Origin: Bradysia coprophila
Taxonomy: Eukaryota; Arthropoda; Insecta; Diptera; Sciaridae
DNA: 64,000 nucleotides
Direction of reading: 5' to 3'
NCBI RefSeq assembly: GCF_014529535.1
Contig: NW_023503339.1
Span: forward strand, 1-64,000
Part shown: one piece after another, positions 50,839 to 62,121 of the stretch
Numbering within the stretch: the stretch's first letter is position 1
Layout of the letters: the number at the start of each line of letters is the position of its first letter
The notes under the pieces: generated by a model
What the model was told of the DNA's origin: nothing
The model's input: only the letters and a program-made list of their open reading frames with translations
The model's database searches: none
Position numbers and translations under genes: made by a program

Positions 50839-52408
50839 GATAATATCAGAAGGTTTTTTTATTTAAGTTCCTTTCCTTTCATTAAAAAAGGATTTATGCT
50901 TTCTTGGTGTGAGGTAAAACCGAGGGGGAAAACTACTATTTTGTGATTAACATGGTTAAACAGTTAATCTGTTAATCAGAAACATAAGTTTTGTGAATCC
51001 AAACGGTTAATCGGTGATTAGCATTGATTAACCGCTATATTTCACGTTTGTTTGTAGTTTTGCGACGATTCCCCCGGTCAAATGCTGGTAAATCACCAAT
51101 TCATCATCATGTTAATCACTTATTAATCATGTTAATCACATCAATAAAAAAGAGTGGTTTTTCCCCACACGCATAGGTAAATGAAAAGTCGCTTTTTGAA
51201 GTCTAACACACTAGTGTTAATGCTAGGAGAAGCACGTTGTGGTTAGAAATATTTATTTTATGCAACTCAGCATCACAATATGCAAAATTTGCAAACTTTC
51301 GATGCATTATAGCATAAAACGTTGTATGAATCTCGGTGCGAGGTACTTTAAGCTCACGATGTGTATTATGATACGAGACCGCAGGACGATGTTATATATA
51401 ACTATTATCCTGAGATTCATAAATCCCTTTTTTTAATCGATTTTTACCTTATTTTGTACTGCAGTGCTGTAAGCTTCTCGTGTCGTGTTTGTATAGTAAA
51501 CACCATCATCATTGATGCCCGGTCCCGTATAAATAAATAACGTTTCGCAGCATAAGATAATAACCAACTTTATTGTTTTTGTTTTTGTTCATTTTCATCA
51601 AGAATTTGTTTGTTTGTAATTTTTGTTTTTAAGTTAAAGACGAAAAAGCCAGGTACCAATAAAAACTTCAAAATAAAAACTGTTTCCTTTTTGTTTTTTT
51701 TTTTTAATTTTACATCTCGGTAAAACATAAATTTGTATAAATGATAAATTCACTCTCGTTTCAAATTCATTAAAAATAATTTAAAAAAAATTAAATTCAA
51801 AATTAAACAAAATGTAAGTTTAAGCGAGGCTTAATAATGGCAAAACGAAATTACAAACTAAATATTAAGAAAAAAATTAATTCTTTGGTTCGGACATCGC
51901 TAGTAAGTCAAATTTGCAATAAACTCTATCTCTCTCTCTCTCTTTCAACAATTACTATTTTTCATCCATCTTACTAATTTCAGCCGGATCAATTTTATGC
52001 ACCATTTCTTTTCATGTATAAACACCAATGTCATGTCAGAGTGCAAAAAACGAAAATCTTTGTTCTCTCACTGGTCTCACGTCGACCACAACCATAAAGT
52101 ACTTAAAATCATAAAAAAAAATTAAAATTAATCGTAACGCACTTAAAACCTACATAAAGATCAAAAAAATGATGTCGTGAATTTTGTCAGTTATGGCGGT
52201 GTGTTCATTTATTTTCAATATTTTTTTCTTCGTTTCATTTATTTTTTTCAAAGATAAAGAGAGCAAAACGAGTATGTTTCGTACAATTAATATAACTTGA
52301 CAATTAATTTTCATTTTTTTTCATCTGTTTTTTATAGCAATTCTAAATAGTAAAATTATCACATTCATTGTGTAAAAAAAATGAATTAAAAAAAATTCGG
52401 AAAAAAAA
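50839..52408. other. intergenic region after the duplication
   Basis: No supported gene. It contains the GTTAATC-rich stretch at 50,943-51,143 and a short TC microsatellite near 51,927-51,945. The rest is very AT-rich and probably includes 3'UTR sequence of the minus-strand gene starting at 52,409. Confidence 0.45.
50943..51143. repeat. hexamer-rich repeat, GTTAATC/GATTAAC core
   Basis: About ten variants of GTTAATC or GATTAAC in both orientations within 200 bp (for example GTGATTAACATGGTTAAACA, and CATGTTAATCAC near the right end). The design matches the GATCTG- and AGGTCA-based stretches elsewhere in the window, with another core word. Confidence 0.5.
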
Positions 52409-55400
52409 TTATTTCTTATATTTGGTTGATCGCGAAGTAATGCCTTTAAGTGATCGCATTGCCATGGCACGATTAAAATGTCGATGAGTCTTTGGTTCAG
52501 TCACATCGGAGCAGTTTGTCGAGTTGTCACTTGTCGACAGTATGACAAATAGGACACTCATTACCTGCACAATAAAAAATTAATTAAAACAACGATTTCA
52601 TGTCACTGCATAAATCTGTAGTGGAAGTGACATCAGGGCATACAATAGTTCTTTAACAGAAAACGAATAGTAGTTTACATAACAAGGGTTAAAAAGTTGA
52701 TCAGTCGAGTTTTCATGTGAATTTTGTTGATCCGAGGCGAAGCCGAGGTCAATAAACACACTAAAACGAGACTTTTCATTTTTATTCTGAGTTATGTAAT
52801 GGATTTTACATGATGAGGGCGTCGAATGTAGTGCATGAAGCATGTAGCATGTAAATGATATTATTTTCACCCTAGATGTGAAATTTTCACGGCACCATTT
52901 GCCAAACACTCAATTTTCGAACTTTGTTACGAAAAGTACAGCCTTCCATGCCTTTAAAATTGATGGATCCTTTGTAAATTTGTAGCCTACGTTTGTGCGG
53001 AAAAATATTCGTTTTTTGATGATTTCTCTGAATCAAAATCTTTTTTTTGAAAAAGTAAAACCAAAAAATGTGTAACTTTTACAGGAAAAATTGGTTTCAT
53101 CAAAAAACGAATATTTTTCCGCACAAATGTAGGCTACAAATTTACAAAGGGTCTATCGCTCTTATTGGCCGTACAAAAATAACATTGGAATTTTTCAGTG
53201 TTGTCATCACTTTAAAATCTGTAATAAGTCAACAAGAATGCACCTTTTTAGGTCAATAGTATGTTCAACCCCTGAAAATGAAGGCAGAACTTAAAAAAAG
53301 AGCATTCTTGTCGAATTATTAGTGATTTCAATCTCATGACAGCACCGAAAAACGTCATTTATGTGTATGACCCTTAATCGAGAAAAACGTTGTATGCAAC
53401 TCGGTGATATATTCGTGTATGGCTAAAAAAGCGCCTATCTCTGAGTTGCATACAATTTTTTCGCAATAACAACCACGATAGTTGTACTTTTCGTCACTTA
53501 ATTGCAAAAAGAACTATTTTGTTGAACATTTTTTTTTAAATTGTTAGATCAAACAATTTAAATTCAGTAACCATCCAGATCGTCTTGTAAGAAGATGTGA
53601 CTTATAATTTTCGACTTGATAAGTTTACTTATAAATTATATACGAAAATATAAGAAGAGAAAACGGTATCAACGAAATAATTAATTTCGGCACTAGTGCC
53701 GAAAAGTACTTCAAAATCACCCGATGACGTTTCTCTTCAAAGAATAATTTCGTACCACATTTTCTGATAAACGGGTGAAACTTTCATCGAAATAATTTTT
53801 TGTCCAGATGCGGAGGTAAATACTTAAGGCTCGGAATCGGTCGACCGAGGTCGATCGCGGTCAAAAAAGTGACTGACCTGAAACTTCAAGTCACGTCAGG
53901 TTTTCATTTTTCAAGAAACCTGACCTGACCTGAACCTGAATTTCTGAAACCTATCAGGTCAGGTTTCAGGTTGACCTGAATTTTTCATACAAATTTTCAG
54001 GTCAACCTGTCAAGTTTCAGGTCAGGTTAGACCTGATCACTCTAATCAGGTTTCAGGTAAAATCAGGTCAGGTCAGGTCAAAGTTGATTGAATCAGGTTC
54101 AGGTCGAAACAGGTTCAGGTATTTTCAGGTCAGGTTCAGGTAAACCTGACCTGTTCCGAGCCTTATAAATACTATTGACAATTGTGAAAATAGTCGCTGA
54201 TGTTGAAGTTAAAGAGTCAATAACGTCTCAGAGCTTTAGGATTTTACGAGCTTTCTTTTTTAGTAATTCGCATATACGTGTTGAGATGTGCTGAGATGTA
54301 CCATTTTAGCCAATTATCGTTGGAGCAAAAGAACAAAAAATCCAAACTTTGAAAACACGTACGCAGACGCAGTATGCTACGGATAATAGCGACCGAGTCA
54401 AATTTTGGTCAATTTGCTCAGGTTGTTCCGTTCAGGTTATTTTTTGTTGTTGTATCGTAATTCCCTTTATATTCAGGCTACTTATCATATGCACAATGTC
54501 TCCGTGGCCACTACAATTTCCCTCATTCAATAAAATGATCCAATGAACACTCACCAAACAAACGATGATAATTATTGTGTAAATGTGAAGAGTTGAAGCT
54601 GGCGGTATATTCTCAACATCTCGCAAAGCTTTGCTTATAAGTTCATGATTCGGATGCAGTTCTAGTGCATGCTTTAGATGTAAAATTGATTCTTGAAAAT
54701 GTCCATAAGCTTTAAAAATTTCGCCCAACGTAAAATATTGACGCCATGCGCTACGGTCGGGCGTTTGAACTTCCAACGATCTGCAAGAAATGTAAATAAG
54801 AGGTAAACAAAAAGGAACTTTTTCCATTATCGTGTGCAGCAAAAAAGAAAATTCACAAAATTTCTAAATCCTACGTACAATGCAACAAAGTTATTACAAA
54901 TATGCAATGCCTATACGTCAATTGCGTCCACACACCAAATTTTACTCGTTACCAGAAGACAATAGAGTTTCACTAGTTTAAATGGCTATCGAGTCCCATA
55001 TGGCACATTATGTACAATATAACAGGTGTGTCAACGACGTCACAAGTATTGAGATTAATATTTTGAATTGGATAAAAATGCAGAATCACTTTTCGATATT
55101 GCATTTTGGTTGGACAGAAGAAATGAATGTGACCTCGATGGAGGTCGATTAATATTAATCAATTTACTGGTGCACGAGTTAAATTTAATGTGAAAATTTT
55201 GCACTGTACAATCAGTCAGGACTTAGTCACTGAAAGTGCTTTTTGAATAATGATTATCATTTTGTAAAACAGAAAATTATCATAAAATATTGCGGAAGGG
55301 AACATCGAGCTCTGATTGTACGATTTATCTGCTTTACAATTTTAAATTTTTAAGTGGTCGTTATTCGTCCATTCGTCGTAGGGGTACTACATTAGTAAAA

Positions 55401-57669
55401 TTAGCCTATGCATTCAACCTTCCCATTCCATATCGAACGAACCCTGAGCATCGACCTTTTTGAAAAAATCAACCGACAACCAAACCACTTTATTGAAAAC
55501 AGGACCGAGCTCCGAGTCCCCATTTATTAATGGAAAATTCAATGTTTATGTGACTTCTGCGACTCTTTTGAAGCAGCGAAACCCAAACTGATTTGTTAAA
55601 GTTGCTTGTGTGTCACCATGCATGGTTGGATCTGGATCTGGGTTACTATGTCATACAAGTGAAGATGAACTTTCAAAACGGGCAGCGTTGAAGTCGTTTT
55701 AAGGATAAATCAGATTACACTGGGTAAACTTCGGTGAAGTGCAGAATTTGCATCCGCGGGCGTTCATGCTACTGTTTGCATTAATATAGTCTATTATCTT
55801 ACTCATGTAAAGTGAGTAAGCCGAAAAATACACTATATTGATGTAAACAAACAGTAGCACGAACACCAGCTGGTTAAAGATCAGCTGTTGCAAATTCCGC
55901 ACTCTAATGAAATTTGCCCAGTGTTAGAAATATCAGACTTAATACTTCCTAGGAGAAAAGGTAAAACCCAAAAAAAGTTTGCACATCAAGAACTAGCTGT
56001 ATTTCCAATTCGACATCAATGTAAGCTATCCAAAATGACAAGTGACGGGGTCAAACTTCATCACAAGAACCTCATTGTTTCCATTCTCTAAAAAAACTCT
56101 AAAAACTGTGTCGGCAGTAGTGCTAGTAAATGAGGAAGCTATGGTGGTGCTGACAAAATTGTTGTTCGAAATTTTTGAGTGAATCCTTTTGTTAAACCGA
56201 TGACAAAGAAACACTCAAACCAGTGAATCAATGTGTGGGCCCATCGCCAAATATGTTTTTCCATCCGCTGGCTCAAGTACACACAAAAAACATAAAATCA
56301 CAATAATTCATCCGACAGTCGATTTCTCGATTGTGAATCACAATTTGTGATGTGAAATCTTCCAGATAGAACTCAACAATATGTATTACAAAATAAGTCA
56401 AGCGACAAGGATGGGTTAATTGATTGAAAGGAAATCGAGTTTTTATATGTGAACATTCAATTGGTCGTCATAATTGCTTGTTTTTCTTGTCTATCTTTTT
56501 TGCGTTGATTCGGTCAATCAAGGTGGATTTATGAAAATTAGTGGATGTGAGGCTCTAACGTCACAAACTTTTCCCATCTGCCTTGACAGTAAATTATTTC
56601 CAAATATTGCTCTACAATCCCTTAATAAAGCTATTTCCCACCAACAACTACGGGCGGAACGATTCATGCTAACGGAATTGAGACTAACACAAGCTATTTG
56701 TAGAGGCGGAGATGGTTTTGTGATAAAGTTCAGATAATTTGTGTGAAAGCATACCTTCTTGTTAGATGTATCGCATCATCTAAATACTGCATGTGAAATA
56801 GAACACGAGCCAAATTCAACAAAACATCCGAATTAGTCGGCGTTATAGCAAGCGCTTTGCGAAAACATTCAATTGCCTGTTTTGTGTCACCTTTTATGCG
56901 CCAGAAATTACCGATCTGATTGTACAGCTGAACGGAACGCGGATTGTCACGTTTCGCTTTCAGCAAGCGTCGCTCCAACGACTGAACGTCGAAATTCTTT
57001 AAGTATTTGTACTCCTTTTTCTTCATGAACAGGTAGGCAACCTACGGGGAAACGATGTTGGCAAATTGAGTGCTGATTTCAGCAAAACAAATTGTTCCTC
57101 CGTGTCAACTTACCTCCGGTTCCGGCGTTATGGGATGACTAAATCTTTGAGCAATACCAATTAGTTCATCGTAGTAAGTAAAATTGACCGGAACACAGGT
57201 GAGTGTTTCCACTGGTTCTTCCTGTTGTCCATTTTTTGTTGTCCTTGACAATTGTGACAATTTGGAATCGTCGCTAAAAGTGCGAGAAAGGAAACAAATT
57301 ATTTTTCATTCCAGGCAGCTGCCATCGTTCACATCCGAAACACTAACTCTAATGTAATGTTGTTGGGTAAAGCGTGCTGTTTACTCCATATCGAATTCCC
57401 ATTGCTGGTGCATGCTACGGTTGATGTTATTATTTCAAAGATCGGATCATTGTCGAACAGAGCATTGGATGACTGGGGGAAAATTGTCATTAGCAAACAC
57501 TTTTCAACAAAACGATTTCAATTCATGGTCACAGCAGTACCTGTCCGTTCTTGGAAAAGCTAACAATTTTGCCGTTCTCAGTATTCAGTTTCCACAATGT
57601 CGAAGTGCGAGAATTGATTTCAACCACTTGAACAGCGATTATGTAAATCAAGAAGTAACTGAAACTCAT
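52409..57669 (-). CDS. signal-peptide TPR protein with C-terminal transmembrane segment, TTC17-like
   Basis: Six exons in phase, 360 residues: 57669-57541, 57472-57348, 57273-57114, 57041-56755, 54780-54555, 52564-52409. The ATG at 57,669 opens a signal peptide (MSFSYFLIYIIAVQVVEINS), then RTSTLWKLNTENGKIVSFS, which resembles the start of mature TTC17. A central VPVNFTYYDELIGIAQRF block precedes TPR repeats at about residues 172-300 (LYNQIGNFWRIKGDTKQAIE; YFTLGEIFKAYGHFQESI). A hydrophobic segment (about 299-319, spanning the last intron) is followed by a basic 40-residue tail ending STKYKK. Predicted type I membrane or secretory-pathway protein. It is far shorter than TTC17 (over 1,100 residues), so it may be a separate family. 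Function unknown. Introns of about 2 kb hold several repeats. Confidence 0.75.
52732..52802 (-). repeat. dispersed repeat shared with 7.3 kb
   Basis: The reverse complement matches 7,301-7,374, including TCTCGTTTT and CTCGGCTTCGCCTCGG. It lies in an intron of the TPR gene. Confidence 0.6.
52969..53150. repeat. foldback element, about 55-bp arms
   Basis: The left arm begins CCTTTGTAAATTTGTAGCC and includes GCGGAAAAATATTCGTTTTT; the right arm is its reverse complement with one or two mismatches. The GTAGCCTAC(A/G)TTTG motif and the following GAATC...TTTTTGAAAAA stretch also occur in the 268-550 element. Non-coding, intronic. Confidence 0.8.
53379..53463. repeat. short hairpin, about 28-bp arms
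   Basis: TTGTATGCAACTC is matched exactly by GAGTTGCATACAA, with further pairing on both sides (CGAGAAAAACG with TTTTTTCG) and a loop of about 25 bases. Confidence 0.6.
53826..54164. mobile_element. AGGTCA-packed element with 11-bp inverted ends
   Basis: It opens AAGGCTCGGAA and closes with the exact reverse complement TTCCGAGCCTT. Inside I count 12 exact AGGTCA/TGACCT words plus many near matches (CAGGTTCAGG, CAGGTTTCAGG) over about 300 bp, in both orientations, including a run AGGTCAGGTCAGGTCA. AGGTCA is the nuclear-receptor half-site. Related stretches lie at 12,044 and, with another core, at 7,398. It lies in an intron of the TPR gene. Binding or activity is untested. Confidence 0.7.
55711..55940. 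repeat. large foldback with about 110-bp diverged arms
   Basis: The inner arms pair best: GTTCATGCTACTGTTTGC (left, near 55,762) against the right-arm reverse complement GTTCGTGCTACTGTTTGT, then TAATATAGT. The outer arms (ACACTGGGTAAA...GCAGAATTTGCA) pair with more mismatches and small gaps. It lies in an intron of the TPR gene and explains the short open frames there. Confidence 0.65.
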
Positions 57670-58559
57670 GTTCGTTTATTGCTCAAACTCTTGCCTGTTA
57701 AATCGTTTAGTTTACATCCCGTTCCGACATTTTATTCGACGAGCATTTTGTAATTTTCAAGAAGCAGAGAATGTTGCATTTTCTTACAATGCAAAAACTT
57801 TTGACCTGTCAAATTCAATGGTAAATAACATTTGCAGGGTTTTCGTGTGTGTGAGTGTTTTAACATGTTCAACATTCATCAGTCAAAAATCTTTAATCCT
57901 GCGATTTTCGTACCAATCTTCTATCAGGAGCGGCAACATTTCAAATTTTGATTCATTGCCAATTTGTTGCAGTCTTAAAACTTTCTTTAGGCTTATCACT
58001 ACACCACGAAACACAGAAATACCGATTCTTTGCTTAATCTCTCAAACCCGTGAATCAAGTGAACATCTTGCTCCTAACTAGGTAGGTCCTAATTTTGGTA
58101 CACGAGGATTTAATCGCTAGAGTTCACTGGGTGTTCTCAGCCACGAGATAGACTTCTTAGAGCATTCAAAGATGACGTATCTGTCCGTCTCATCTTCAAA
58201 GTCTCTGAATTATAAAATCTTTTACGTTCCTAGTTTTCGAGATTTTGATATCAAATCTTTTACTTCATTGATTCTAACATTTTGCTTTTCAAGAATCTAA
58301 AACTTACCGTTTTTGAAAGTTTGTAAAGTCTCAAGAGGTCAAGAGTTCAGTCAGAGTTGACCTTGACCGACTCTTGGATTTTGTTTTTTAAATAATGGAG
58401 CTGTGCTGACCTCTTAACCCTAACATCAGCGCCATCATGTCTTTATTCTACTATACCTATTGACATTTCATTGTCGTGTGTGTGTCGGTCGCGTGTGAGA
58501 CGCATTGACATTTGAATTATTTACATTCAGAGGGTTTCAAAGTTTAATTTGTATCGCTG
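57670..58559. other. divergent promoter region of the TPR gene and Dnmt2
   Basis: 890 bp between two oppositely oriented starts. No gene seen, no clear TATA box. It holds an inverted pair around 58,337-58,365 (GGTCAAGAGTT and its partial mirror). Confidence 0.45.
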
Positions 58560-59621
58560 ATGGATGATTTCAGAGTTCTTGAATTATTCAGTGGAATTGG
58601 CGGAATGCATTATGCACTCAAATGTAAGTAAACGGGACAAAGTTCGAGCACATTTACCTAATTGATTTTTTAAGCAAGCCAAATTCCAGGAACTGTTGTT
58701 GCGGCTGCCGACATAAACACCATCGCCAACGATGTTTACAGGCACAATCATCCCGATATCAAAGTGTTGAACAATAACATACAGAAATTTACGCCTGAAT
58801 TCATCCGTACGTTAAATGTTAATACCATTCTCATGTCACCGCCATGCCAACCATTCACAAGGGTCGGTAATCAAATGGATGTAGAAGACCGACGAGCAGA
58901 TCCATTCGTTCACATTTGTCAGATCTTGCCGGAGCTGAAGTGCATCGACTGGATTTTAATGGAAAATGTGAAAGGCTTCGACACATCCAAGGCAAGAGAA
59001 ATGTTTGTCGAGTCGTTGAGGCAATCAGAATTTCACTATCAAGAATTCATTTTGAGTCCGACGCAACTGGGAATACCGAACAGTCGTCATCGGTATTATT
59101 GTTTGGCGAGAAGATCGAAAGCATTCACATTCGCCAGTGAAAGGATTCTGACGTCACTGCCTTCAGCGGACACCATGGTACCTGATGTGCAACAGATATC
59201 GCAATTTATTTCGTCAGTGGATGCAAATGGACTTCCGCTTCCCGAAAAGGTCCTGCAAAAATATTTTTCCGTGCTGGACATCTGCTATCCGGATTCGATT
59301 AATTCAATGTGCTTCACGAAAGCCTACACACACTACGCTGAGGGCACTGGATCCGTTTTTTGTCCATTAGACCGAAATGCTGTCGATAAGTGCTGCAGTC
59401 AGCTTGAACTCATTTTTGACGACAAGACGACGGTAGATCTGCTAAAATCGTTGCAGTTGCGTTATTTCACCCCAGCTGAAGTGTCGAGGCTAATGTGCTT
59501 TCCAGAAAATGATTTTTCGTTTCCCGAGAAAATTTCGAATAAAAGCCGCTACAGGCTGCTGGGAAACAGCATCAATGTTCTTGTTGTTAGTGAATTGATT
59601 AAATTGCTGTACGAAGATTGA
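58560..59621 (+). CDS. Mt2: tRNA (cytosine-5-)-methyltransferase, Dnmt2/TRDMT1 type
   Basis: Two exons, 336 residues (58560-58623, 58675-59621), joined by a 51-bp intron. Members methylate C38 of tRNA-Asp and a few other tRNAs with S-adenosylmethionine. Motif I is VLELFSGIGGMHYAL; the catalytic Cys is C79 in SPPCQPFT, the same number as in human TRDMT1; ENVKGF is motif VI; LGIPNSRHRYY and the Dnmt2-specific CFTKAYTHYAEGTGS follow; the C-terminal RYRLLGNSINVLVV is motif X. Length fits the insect family (about 345). The acceptor TTTTTTAAG|CA was chosen because it alone keeps the frame and gives SQIPGTVVAAADIN. The Leo1 stop lies only 44 bp downstream on the other strand. Confidence 0.95.
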
Positions 59622-59665
59622 AAAACGAGTTTTTTATTTGAACTGGCAACTGAACATGAAATCAA

Positions 59666-62121
59666 TCAATCATCGGCATCACTTTCGATTTGGTTTCCTC
59701 GTGGTAGCGACTTTTCTCTTACACTTCTACGTCCTGTATCACGTTCCACGTCCGATCCACTGGCAGAATGAGCGGTGTCATCATCATCATCGTCGGAGTC
59801 CCGAAGTGCTTTCGATACTTTACTCTTGTCGACTTTCTTTGATTTTCGTGTATCCAAATCCGAATCATCGTCATCCGATGAATAAATGGCTGCACCTGAG
59901 GAAGTAGAAAGCAACTTGTAAGTACATCCGGCAAGATTTCTTTCAAAATGCAGTTAGAATCTCTAAACAATTACGGTAAAGTAAGCCACAGGCTTCCCAC
60001 AAACAATGACAAGCATTTAAACGCTCTCCGGGTTGATTGACAATAGAAAATTACCTGGTTTGGGTGCGCTTGATCCGTTCTTTTTATACTTGTTCTTAAT
60101 AGCCGCAATCGATATAGCTCCTTCATCGTCCGAATCATGTTCTCCATCCTCGCGATAAGATGAACTTGTACCAGCAACAGTTTCTCTATTCCGTTTCGGC
60201 TTGACGACACTGCTCTTAGCTCGTATTGCTTGTCTAAGCTTCTCTTCCTCCTTTTTCAAATTCAACATTCGATCCGTGTCTGGATCGTAGCCCACTTGGG
60301 TGAGTATTTTCACACCGTGTTTCTTCTGCGATCTATCAGCCAATGACATCGTCATCTTCTTGTGTGTAAATGACTCGGTTGAGTGTGGTCGATATGTTAA
60401 TTTAGTTCTGAATACTGCTTGTCCTTGAAGACCGGTTCCTTGACGAATGAACAAATGGTTGTGATCGCCTTGCAGTGGTTGCTTGTACACATCGAATATT
60501 TCATTACCCAAGTGCAGACTCATGCTACCATCAGACCACTTGACCATTCGAGCGTTGGACTCTTTGACCATATCTCCGTTATCGTCCATGTATTCTCGCC
60601 ATCGAATAGTGTTACTAACTTTCAATTTAATGCGCTGACGACCTTCCTCATCCAGTGTTTCTTCTTCGTCGATTTCATCCTCATATGTTTCTTTGTCAAA
60701 TGGTCTGGTGTCTACAGACAAGAAATTCGGTAGTTTAACGAAATGGATATCTCTACCAAGGTCGGCAGTGATTTTAGGAATTTCAACATCGATGCGTCGC
60801 TCCGGAATTACTTCGGGTTCTGGTTCCGGTTCTTCATCTTCCTTTTGTTCATTCCGTTCGTCAGCTTCACTGTCGGAACTGCGGCGACGGTCCGAGTCTC
60901 TATTACTTTCTCGGTCACTTTCGACTTTTCGCTGGTCTTCGTCTTTATCACTTCCCTTTCTCGATTTTTCTTCATCTTCGTCTGTGCTAATATCGTCAGC
61001 ATCACCGAACAGTGCATCAGCACTCATGTTGACGGACTCTTTCTGCGTCTCATCTTCTTCACTATCCGTATCAATGAGTGCAGATTTCTTTTTCTTTGTA
61101 GCATTGGGTTCCGCTTCGTTACCAGAGTCGCTCAACACATTACGTGATCGTTTGGCGGTGTGCTGTGTATCTGGTGATCTGCTGCCACTTCTTCTGGAAC
61201 CGCTTCGACTACGAGATCCACTACGACTTCGCGAACCACTGTGACTACGCGAACCACTGCGACTTCTTGGCGAACCGCTCCGACTTCTTCCTGAACCACT
61301 TTGACTTCTTCGAGAGCCACTTCGACTTCTACGAGAGCCACTTCGACTCCTTCGAGAGCCACTTCGACTCCTTCGAGAACCACTGCCACTTTTCCGAGAA
61401 TGGGGACTCCCTGGTGAAGCAGATCTAGAGCGAGACTTTTGACTCGGATTTGACGCAACCGAAGGGCTACGTGATGATCTAGGTAAATAGATTCGATGTC
61501 AGAGTGTAATGTGAACAAATCCATCAAACCTTTTACCTGGAATGGGATCGGCGTTGTTGATTGGAAGCTACTGATTGGGATCGTGACCGATGTTCTTGCT
61601 GTTGTGAGTTAGGTGACCCACTCCGTGAACGCGATCCCTGAGATCGTGGCGAATTGCTGGGTGAATGGGATGGAGTGCGTGAATGTGATTTGGCCGAACC
61701 AGCTGGTGAATTAGATCCGGAACGTGATGCACTTCTGGATCTATAGAAAGAAAATCGGAAGTGAATTCGTTTATTGTCAATGAAACACATTTCCATTTAC
61801 CGTGGCGATTCAGCCCCGGATCCAGTTGGTGAAGGTGAACGTGATTGATCGCTTCGATTTACCGGTGAATTCGATCTACTGTAAACGGACACATACATTG
61901 TAGTTGTAGGTAAAGTGAGGTTGTGTACTTATGCTTACCTTGAATGTTGTTCAAGCGAATGTCCTGGTGTTGGAGCAGTTTGAGGAAAGGGACTTGCACT
62001 GCGACTGGATCCTGACTCAGAATCTATGGCAAAAGGAATCGAAGAGAAAGTTACAATCAATTTCACAAATCGTTGAAAATGTAAACAAACCTGATTCCGC
62101 GTTACTTTTCGTATGCACCAT
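59666..62121 (-). CDS. Leo1: RNA polymerase-associated protein LEO1
   Basis: Six exons in phase, 683 residues: 62121-62091, 62023-61939, 61878-61801, 61740-61537, 61478-60055, 59895-59666. It is a subunit of the PAF1 complex, which travels with RNA polymerase II and supports elongation and histone modification. The conserved Leo1 core spans about residues 362-545, with [64 protein letters not shown] and [15 protein letters not shown]. The N-terminal 240 residues are Ser/Arg-rich, with about nine GSRRSRS-type repeats at roughly 161-240, followed by an acidic region to about 360. The C-terminus is Asp/Ser-rich. The start ATG gives [17 protein letters not shown] minus-strand AATAAA lies at 59,633-59,638. 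Fly name: Another transcription unit (Atu). Confidence 0.93.
61190..61402. repeat. tandem coding repeat (SR array of Leo1)
   Basis: Degenerate tandem units of about 21-24 bases, on the plus strand ACTTCGACTCCTTCGAGAGC and variants. The units translate on the minus strand to GSRRSRS repeats. The copies near 61,330-61,385 are nearly identical, a sign of recent expansion. Confidence 0.8.

Noticed and set aside
56531-56737. Plus-strand frame of 68 codons starting MKISGCEALTSQ
   Set aside because: It looks moderately protein-like, but has no recognised family or splice partner and lies within an intron of the TPR gene. Not enough support.
57357-57753. Plus-strand frames of 68 and 113 codons
   Set aside because: They are antisense to the first two exons of the TPR gene, which have a signal peptide, matching phases and splice sites.
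60419-61244. Plus-strand frames rich in Ser, Phe and Leu
   Set aside because: Antisense of the Leo1 acidic and RS-repeat coding region; low complexity.
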